Assembly: GCA_001839685.1 (NCBI GenBank) | Contig: MLAK01000820.1 | Location: 2,953 to 58,348, forward strand | Length of the DNA: 55,396 nt | DNA from: Tritrichomonas foetus | Taxonomy: Eukaryota > Parabasalia > Tritrichomonadida > Tritrichomonadidae | Direction of reading: 5' to 3' | Part shown: piece after piece, positions 50,877 to 55,396 of the stretch | How positions within the stretch are numbered: the stretch's first letter is position 1 | How the letters are laid out: every line of letters starts with the position of its first letter | The notes under the pieces: model-generated | The model's database searches: none | Told to the model about the DNA's origin: nothing | Seen by the model: the letters and a program-made list of their open reading frames with translations, nothing else | Translations under genes and position numbers: made by a program

Positions 50877-51267
50877 TTTATATTATTTCCTATGAATATT
50901 ATTTTATATGAATGTTTCTTCTTTTTTATTTAGATTTATAATAAACTTGTTATGTACTTGATTTTATTGTTATCATATTTTAATACTGAGAATTACAAAT
51001 TCCCTTTTACGTTTTTTTGTAGAAAAAGGTGTTGACTGTAAATCCCTAAAACAAGGAGGGAAAATCGCCAAAATTTTTTTGATAACGATTTCAGCTCTTA
51101 AAAGAACGAAAAATTCCATAAAAGCCTGAAAGTATACTGACACTATTACAATAGATGTGTTAAATCATAATGAATTATATTCAACATGAAGTAGGCTCGA
51201 GCGAAATTGATATAAAAAGAAAAATCATGCGAAAAACAAAGTAAAATGGATAGGCGTACATTTATTT
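50877..51267. other. Convergent intergenic region, nothing recognised
   Basis: AT-rich, between the 3' ends of LTN1 and the UBL-like gene. Confidence 0.5.
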
Positions 51268-51822
51268 TTAATAACTTGGTATATTTCTAAAGTAATCATA
51301 AACTTTGTTCATGTTTTTTTCCTTTTCTAGATAAAAAAGAACCATCATTTCCCACGAGAAATTTTCAGGCGTGATTTGGCGAATCTTCTGAAACTCTCCT
51401 GGCGTTATTTGATTCACAATTTTGTTGTCTTCATCAAGTGTTTTATCCTCTGCTTCCTCTTCAGTGAAATTCCGCTTTCTTGGTCCTGACTTTTTATTTT
51501 CGCCTTCAAGTGTAAATTTGTCATCTAGTTTGCTGTATTGAATTTTTTCAGCAAGTGGCGTTTTCCTGATATACACGCTTATTGGATAATTTTGGCTATA
51601 ATTGATTTCTGAAAAACTGTAATCATTAGATAAAAATGTTCCGCAATAAAATAACTTAACGCGCTTATTTTTATCAATATTGTCATTTTCATAACTATTG
51701 AAATCGTCTGTCTTAAAAAGAATATCTCTTAAATTATCTGCGAAATCGCCAATTTTTGTTGATGGATTGATCTCTGTTGAATAGGTATCTCCATTTGGAA
51801 AATTAAAACGAAAGCTCTCCAT
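51268..51822 (-). CDS. Ubiquitin-like protein with C-terminal UBA-like helix bundle
   Basis: Residues 1 to about 90 look like a ubiquitin fold: a beta-hairpin (MESFRFNFPNGDTYSTEI), a helix (TKIGDFADNLRDILF) and VKLFYCGTFLSNDYSF, matching the KLIYxGKxLxDxxTL core of UBL domains. A charged linker (100-135) follows. Residues about 140-184 (ITPENFSWEMMVLFYLEKEK, MNKVYDYFRN) fit the three-helix pattern of UBA or related ubiquitin-binding domains. The architecture UBL-linker-UBA is that of proteasome shuttle factors, but no single known family is matched. Two GGTCAAA copies exactly 20 bases apart lie upstream. No orthologue is claimed. Confidence 0.7.
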   Translation of the reverse strand: MESFRFNFPNGDTYSTEINPSTKIGDFADNLRDILFKTDDFNSYENDNIDKNKRVKLFYCGTFLSNDYSFSEINYSQNYPISVYIRKTPLAEKIQYSKLDDKFTLEGENKKSGPRKRNFTEEEAEDKTLDEDNKIVNQITPGEFQKIRQITPENFSWEMMVLFYLEKEKNMNKVYDYFRNIPSY

Positions 51823-51839
51823 AAATGCTGATATCCTAA

Positions 51840-51866
51840 TTTGACCTTACTGGGTAGTATTTGACC
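51840..51866 (-). promoter_or_regulatory. Paired GGTCAAA motifs, 20-bp spacing
   Basis: On the coding strand GGTCAAA occurs twice (plus-strand TTTGACC at 51840-51846 and 51860-51866), 18 and 38 bases before the ATG at 51822. Exact 20-bp spacing puts both on about the same DNA face. Confidence 0.35.
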
Positions 51867-52080
51867 TTTCCAAACACGCAGAAAATGACAATTTTTTCCC
51901 CCTTTACTTTCGTTATATATTCATACGATAGCTTGTAAAAAAAAAGAGATCAGAAGGAAAACATAAAGTTTTAAACTTTTATCATAAAATTTTACTTAAA
52001 CAAATAACTAAAATCCATCTTTGGGTGCAAATCAAAAACAAATATGAAATTTAAAAATAAATTGAATCGATAAACGGTCG

Positions 52081-52803
52081 TCATGTATATACAGGTCCAT
52101 TATCAAGAAGATTATTCAATGCTGGTGTATAAGCTGGAGACGCAGAAAGTTGGTCCATTAACATATTTTCTTCATTTTGATCTTCAACCGTCACAACGTC
52201 AGGATGGAAGCAAATTGCGCATCCTGCAAAATCAATAAACATTGCAAATACAAAATCAACAAAAAGTGCCACTGATGCTGTATCTCTAATTTGTGACATC
52301 AAGTTTCCAAGTTTAACTTTGCACCCAACAACATCATCACCTGGTGGACATTTTTCACCTGGCATGTCAGTAGTATTAGCAAATCCGCAACAATTCAAAT
52401 CTTCCTGCAATTCAATTCGATCTTCAATATACGAAGTGTCCCAAGCTTTCTGGGCAAGATTCATGATGTTGTTGACATCAGACGAAAACCAGGAAATGAT
52501 CATTTCAATAAACAGAAGGGCAAACATGAAGCAGTGAAACCATACCCACGCAAATGTGGTATTACTCGATGCTGAGGCCCATCCGACGATAAAAACGATA
52601 AGACTAAGAATAATAACGGCTATCATGAGAGTGATCATGTCGATTGGCATAAACCAGCTGAAATTTGTGACTTCGAGATATAATATTGATATAATGCAAA
52701 GGCCGACTGCAAAAATTGTCTGTATTAAAATAAAAACAATAAAGGATTTAATCATAATTTCCTTCTCTTGCTGCGGGTAGATCTTTTTGCACCTGCAGCA
52801 CAT
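52081..52803 (-). CDS. Tetraspanin
   Basis: Four-helix membrane organiser. I start at the ATG at 52803 (MCCRCKKIYPQQEKEIMIKS), the first in-frame ATG; the frame extends upstream only without one. Cys2/3/5 are candidates for palmitoylation. Helices lie at about 20-42, 56-75, 84-105 and 176-199. The large extracellular loop (about 106-175) has the signature C138-C-G140 plus C152 and C161 to form the two disulfides, a small four-Cys loop. The cytoplasmic tail (200-240) ends TPALNNLLDNGPVYT. Length 240 aa is normal. Trichomonad tetraspanins sit on the surface and in vesicles and respond to host-cell contact. It is divergent from the gene at 53049 across 245 bases. Confidence 0.93.
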   Translation of the reverse strand: MCCRCKKIYPQQEKEIMIKSFIVFILIQTIFAVGLCIISILYLEVTNFSWFMPIDMITLMIAVIILSLIVFIVGWASASSNTTFAWVWFHCFMFALLFIEMIISWFSSDVNNIMNLAQKAWDTSYIEDRIELQEDLNCCGFANTTDMPGEKCPPGDDVVGCKVKLGNLMSQIRDTASVALFVDFVFAMFIDFAGCAICFHPDVVTVEDQNEENMLMDQLSASPAYTPALNNLLDNGPVYT

Positions 52804-53048
52804 TTCGGTGAATTTTTCTTTTTTTATTTGAATAATTGAATTGATTTCACACAATTTGACATTCACTTTACGATGATGGAATTCTGATTTTATATGAATA
52901 CTTTCGGTCAATTTGTTACAGGTCAAATTTATTCTATAAATTATCAGTGATAATGTGGTTTTGACTTTTTCTAAATGATTTATAAAAAAGATGTCGCGAA
53001 ATGTGATATGAAAATGATGTAAATAGATATTATCTATTTGTGTCTCAG

Positions 53049-53975
53049 ATGCAGGCAGACAATGTCAATAAATTCCAACGACGTAAAAGAATGCCTCCAC
53101 CTCCGTTAATTACTGATTCAATGAGAATTAACTGCCCAATTACTTCTGATCCCAATGCGCATACAGACAAAAATTCAGGGAAAGACAGCAACATTGATGA
53201 AAACTTTCGAATGAAAAGACATGAAAAGCCAGTGATTAACAAAAGACGGAAGCCATTTGAAGACGAAAGCGATGATATTATTATATCTGATAATAAATCA
53301 AAAAACTCTGATATAAGCCTATCATCAAAATCGACGCATAAGCCAAGCAGTATCGAAAATACAACTCAAGACGATAAAACCCCAAATTATCAATATGAAG
53401 AAGAAGAGGATGAGGAAGGAATGGGAGAAATGGAAGAAATCAATCCGCAAATTGTAATCGCCAGCATCCAAGACAGTAAAGCAAGCGAAGATTCTAAATT
53501 TATCAGCCAAAAGTTCGAAAACAAGCACGAAAAGCTCAAAAACAAGCACGAAGTGACCCGAATTGATAGACATGAAAATAAGCGCGAGAAAAAATACGAA
53601 GAAAAGCAGAGAAATAATCATGAACAAAAATTTGATGAACATCAAAAAGAAAGAGGGAAAAACGATAACATTGAAAAAGTTAACAATTTATGTGAAAAAA
53701 GTTCTGAAAAAGTGGGAAATGAGTTATCAATCCTTTATGCAGAAGTCCCTCGACCTCTCCCGATGTTTGATGAAGGTGATCACGATCCAATATTCGAAGA
53801 GATTCGGATTCAATACATGTCAAAACGAAAGCATTTTAATGAAAAAACCTCACATTCAAATGAAAGATATAAAAGATCAGTTGAAAGCTCACCGAAAAAT
53901 AGAAATATCGTTGAAAAAAATAATAATGAATCACCAAAGAAGACAAGAAGACCACCACCACCACTCGATTTCTGA
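53049..53975 (+). CDS. Charged disordered protein with PPPPL at both ends
   Basis: Family not recognised; 308 residues from the first ATG at 53049. RRKRMPPPPL near the N-terminus (residues 11-20) and RRPPPPLDF at the C-terminus repeat the same basic-Pro4-Leu motif. In between are basic, Ser/Asp-rich, acidic (EEEEDEEGMGEMEE near 120) and Lys/Glu/His-rich segments with irregular KHE/KHEK repeats (about 160-205). A more hydrophobic stretch (SILYAEVPRPLPMFDEGDHD, about 227-246) may be the only folded or binding element. The Pro4 motifs could bind SH3-, WW- or profilin-type domains, by analogy only. Predicted largely disordered. Confidence 0.75.
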   Translation: MQADNVNKFQRRKRMPPPPLITDSMRINCPITSDPNAHTDKNSGKDSNIDENFRMKRHEKPVINKRRKPFEDESDDIIISDNKSKNSDISLSSKSTHKPSSIENTTQDDKTPNYQYEEEEDEEGMGEMEEINPQIVIASIQDSKASEDSKFISQKFENKHEKLKNKHEVTRIDRHENKREKKYEEKQRNNHEQKFDEHQKERGKNDNIEKVNNLCEKSSEKVGNELSILYAEVPRPLPMFDEGDHDPIFEEIRIQYMSKRKHFNEKTSHSNERYKRSVESSPKNRNIVEKNNNESPKKTRRPPPPLDF

Positions 53976-54292
53976 TATCTGTTTTGTTTTTGTTTATGGA
54001 ACTGTAACATATCCACATAATTTGTTTTTTATAAAAATCGTTTGAATCGATTTCTATTATATTTTTTTATCCATAAATGTCATATGACACGTTTGATATC
54101 AAAAATAAAATGAATCGACAAATTTAAATTATTTATGAAATATTGCATGTTCATTTGAGTAAATAATTCGATTCAAGTGATTTGGGAAACGTGTGTATCT
54201 CTTTTCATTCACCATCAAAAAACAAGGCATGGTTAAGGTCAAAATATGGTCAATTAACTGGTATTTGATCTACATTCTTAAACGTACATATA
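53976..54292. other. Intergenic, upstream of last gene
   Basis: AT-rich; contains a pair of GGTCAA motifs near 54237-54254. Confidence 0.5.
54237..54254 (+). promoter_or_regulatory. Paired GGTCAA motifs
   Basis: GGTCAAA (54237-54243) and GGTCAAT (54248-54254), 11 bases apart, about 40-55 bases before the ATG at 54293. Compare the pair at 51840-51866. Confidence 0.3.
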
Positions 54293-55024
54293 ATGAGAAG
54301 AGGAAGAAATATTGCTTTACAAGAGTTCCGCCTAGTTGACGAAATGCCATTCTGTCCAGAAGAAAGTGGAATGGAAGATATCACGAGTGCACTTGATCAA
54401 CTTATGATTCGAAGAGTCGATAATTCCATATTAAATAATAAAAGAAGGCGTCTTCAATCAAGAAAGCAAATTGAAAAGAAAGAAATTGATGATGTGGTTG
54501 TTAAAGCGTTAATGCGCCTTTCAAATGCCGTCCAAGATTGTTTTGCATTTGAGCATCAAGCCAAAGTTGTTAAAAACAAAGTCACCTCACGAAAAATCAC
54601 GAGAAACGTTCGAGAATCAAAATCAAAGCAATTATTCCGAAAGAAAATCCTCGAAGAAACACAAACGCGAACAGTCCTTCGACAACGGAAAATCCAGCAC
54701 GATGTTGAAAACAAGATAAGGGAGGCAACAGCAACAGCAATCGCTAACAGACAAGAAGAGATTAGGTCTAGTCGAAAAGAAAGAAGTCATAACATGCTCC
54801 AAATAGCCGAACAGGAATTCGAACGAATCGCCAGAATTGAAGAGGAAGATGCGCTTAAGAAGCAAAGAAGCAATAGAATATCATCGAAAGCGAGAGTTGT
54901 TGAAAAGAGGAAAGTTCAAAAAGAATCCGTTGCTAAATCTCTTGCAACCCTTCGACGTGGAATGGACAATTTGGACTGTGCTGCAGATGCTATGTTGAAT
55001 CGCAGACTTGTTATCAAAGCCTAA
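54293..55024 (+). CDS. Basic coiled-coil protein (243 aa)
   Basis: Family not recognised. Residues 1-55 include an acidic, Pro/Cys/Met-containing segment (LVDEMPFCPEESGMEDITS). Residues about 56-225 are strongly basic Arg/Lys/Glu/Gln-rich helix with predicted coiled coil, and the end (LDCAADAMLNRRLVIKA) is uncharged. No transmembrane segment or catalytic motif. The high Arg content and regular heptad-like Leu/Ile suggest a cytoskeletal or nuclear structural protein. Codon use is less AT-rich than the flanks, supporting a real gene. Stop is TAA followed by T. Confidence 0.75.
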   Translation: MRRGRNIALQEFRLVDEMPFCPEESGMEDITSALDQLMIRRVDNSILNNKRRRLQSRKQIEKKEIDDVVVKALMRLSNAVQDCFAFEHQAKVVKNKVTSRKITRNVRESKSKQLFRKKILEETQTRTVLRQRKIQHDVENKIREATATAIANRQEEIRSSRKERSHNMLQIAEQEFERIARIEEEDALKKQRSNRISSKARVVEKRKVQKESVAKSLATLRRGMDNLDCAADAMLNRRLVIKA

Positions 55025-55396
55025 TTTGATGAGTATGTATTTTGATTGGGTCTGTCGATCAAATTTCCCTGAAAATAAACGGTCTCTATTTGATCAAAAG
55101 GATCCATGTGAAGTAAACGTTCACCACTCGAAATAAACGTTTTCCGTGCAAAACTTTTAGTGTTACTAAATTGATAAATTTTAAATAGATAAAAATAATG
55201 AATTTATAATAATGTGTATTTTGCGCTTATTTAATTAAAAAAATGTTAAAATTTTAATTTCAACATTTTTTTCCTGAAAAGAGTTTAATTCGTCTTTATT
55301 TAGAAAGATGAACAAAATTGGTAATCCATGTAATGGTTGACTTGAATTGAAAAATGGTGAAGGGATTCAACGCCTCCTATATGAAAGGTTTACAAA
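55025..55396. other. Right-edge non-coding DNA
   Basis: AT-rich 3' flank of the last gene up to the window edge. Nothing recognised. Confidence 0.5.

Overview
The window looks like nuclear DNA of a trichomonad (Parabasalia), most likely a Tritrichomonas relative. The DNA is very AT-rich. The protein-coding genes are monocistronic, uninterrupted open frames, one of them 12 kb long, and I saw no spliceosomal intron with the trichomonad consensus. Several start codons follow, by a few bases, an initiator-like TCATTTTTCA element. Four genes end in TAAA, matching the stop-overlapping UAAA poly(A) signal known from Trichomonas vaginalis. The gene set is eukaryotic: SNARE, Rab, dynein, Elongator, Listerin, USP14 and tetraspanin. 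The genus is inferred, not proven.

Layout. 0-5 kb: a small acidic protein, the R-SNARE YKT6, a lysine/glutamate coiled-coil protein, and a repeat-rich stretch (15-bp, 18-bp and 65-bp tandem arrays and a GC hairpin). 5-10 kb: a 900-residue Asn/Gln-rich protein and an auxin-efflux-carrier-type transporter. 10-11.5 kb: a decayed ankyrin-repeat gene. 12-15 kb: a CK1-type kinase with a large insertion and a 55-residue zinc-ribbon-like protein. 15.7-27.8 kb: a dynein heavy chain. 28-31 kb: a gene-poor stretch with probable gene relics and a 248-base assembly gap. 31.6-37 kb: a secreted class-3 lipase, a further relic, a Rab GTPase and a USP14/Ubp6-type deubiquitinase. 37-43.5 kb: a CAMK-type kinase, a long spacer with repeated promoter-like decamers, and a large type I surface protein. 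44-51 kb: Elongator subunit ELP1 followed by the ribosome-quality-control ligase Listerin (LTN1). 51-55 kb: a ubiquitin-like/UBA-like protein, a tetraspanin and two charged proteins of unknown role.

Functional themes, by inference: membrane traffic (YKT6, Rab, tetraspanin), ubiquitin and translation quality control (USP14, LTN1, ELP1, UBL-UBA protein), signalling (two kinases) and flagellar motility (dynein). Nothing suggests an operon or a mobile-element cargo.

The most unusual observation is that the dynein heavy chain keeps the whole motor architecture, but its AAA1 site, normally the essential ATPase, has lost both Walker A and Walker B signatures, while AAA2 and AAA3 keep their P-loops. 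Next in interest are the ankyrin relic, a triplicated 65-bp unit holding a nested palindrome, and a decamer (TGAAAAAGTT) over-represented in the non-coding DNA. I did not find a convincing new multi-gene system.
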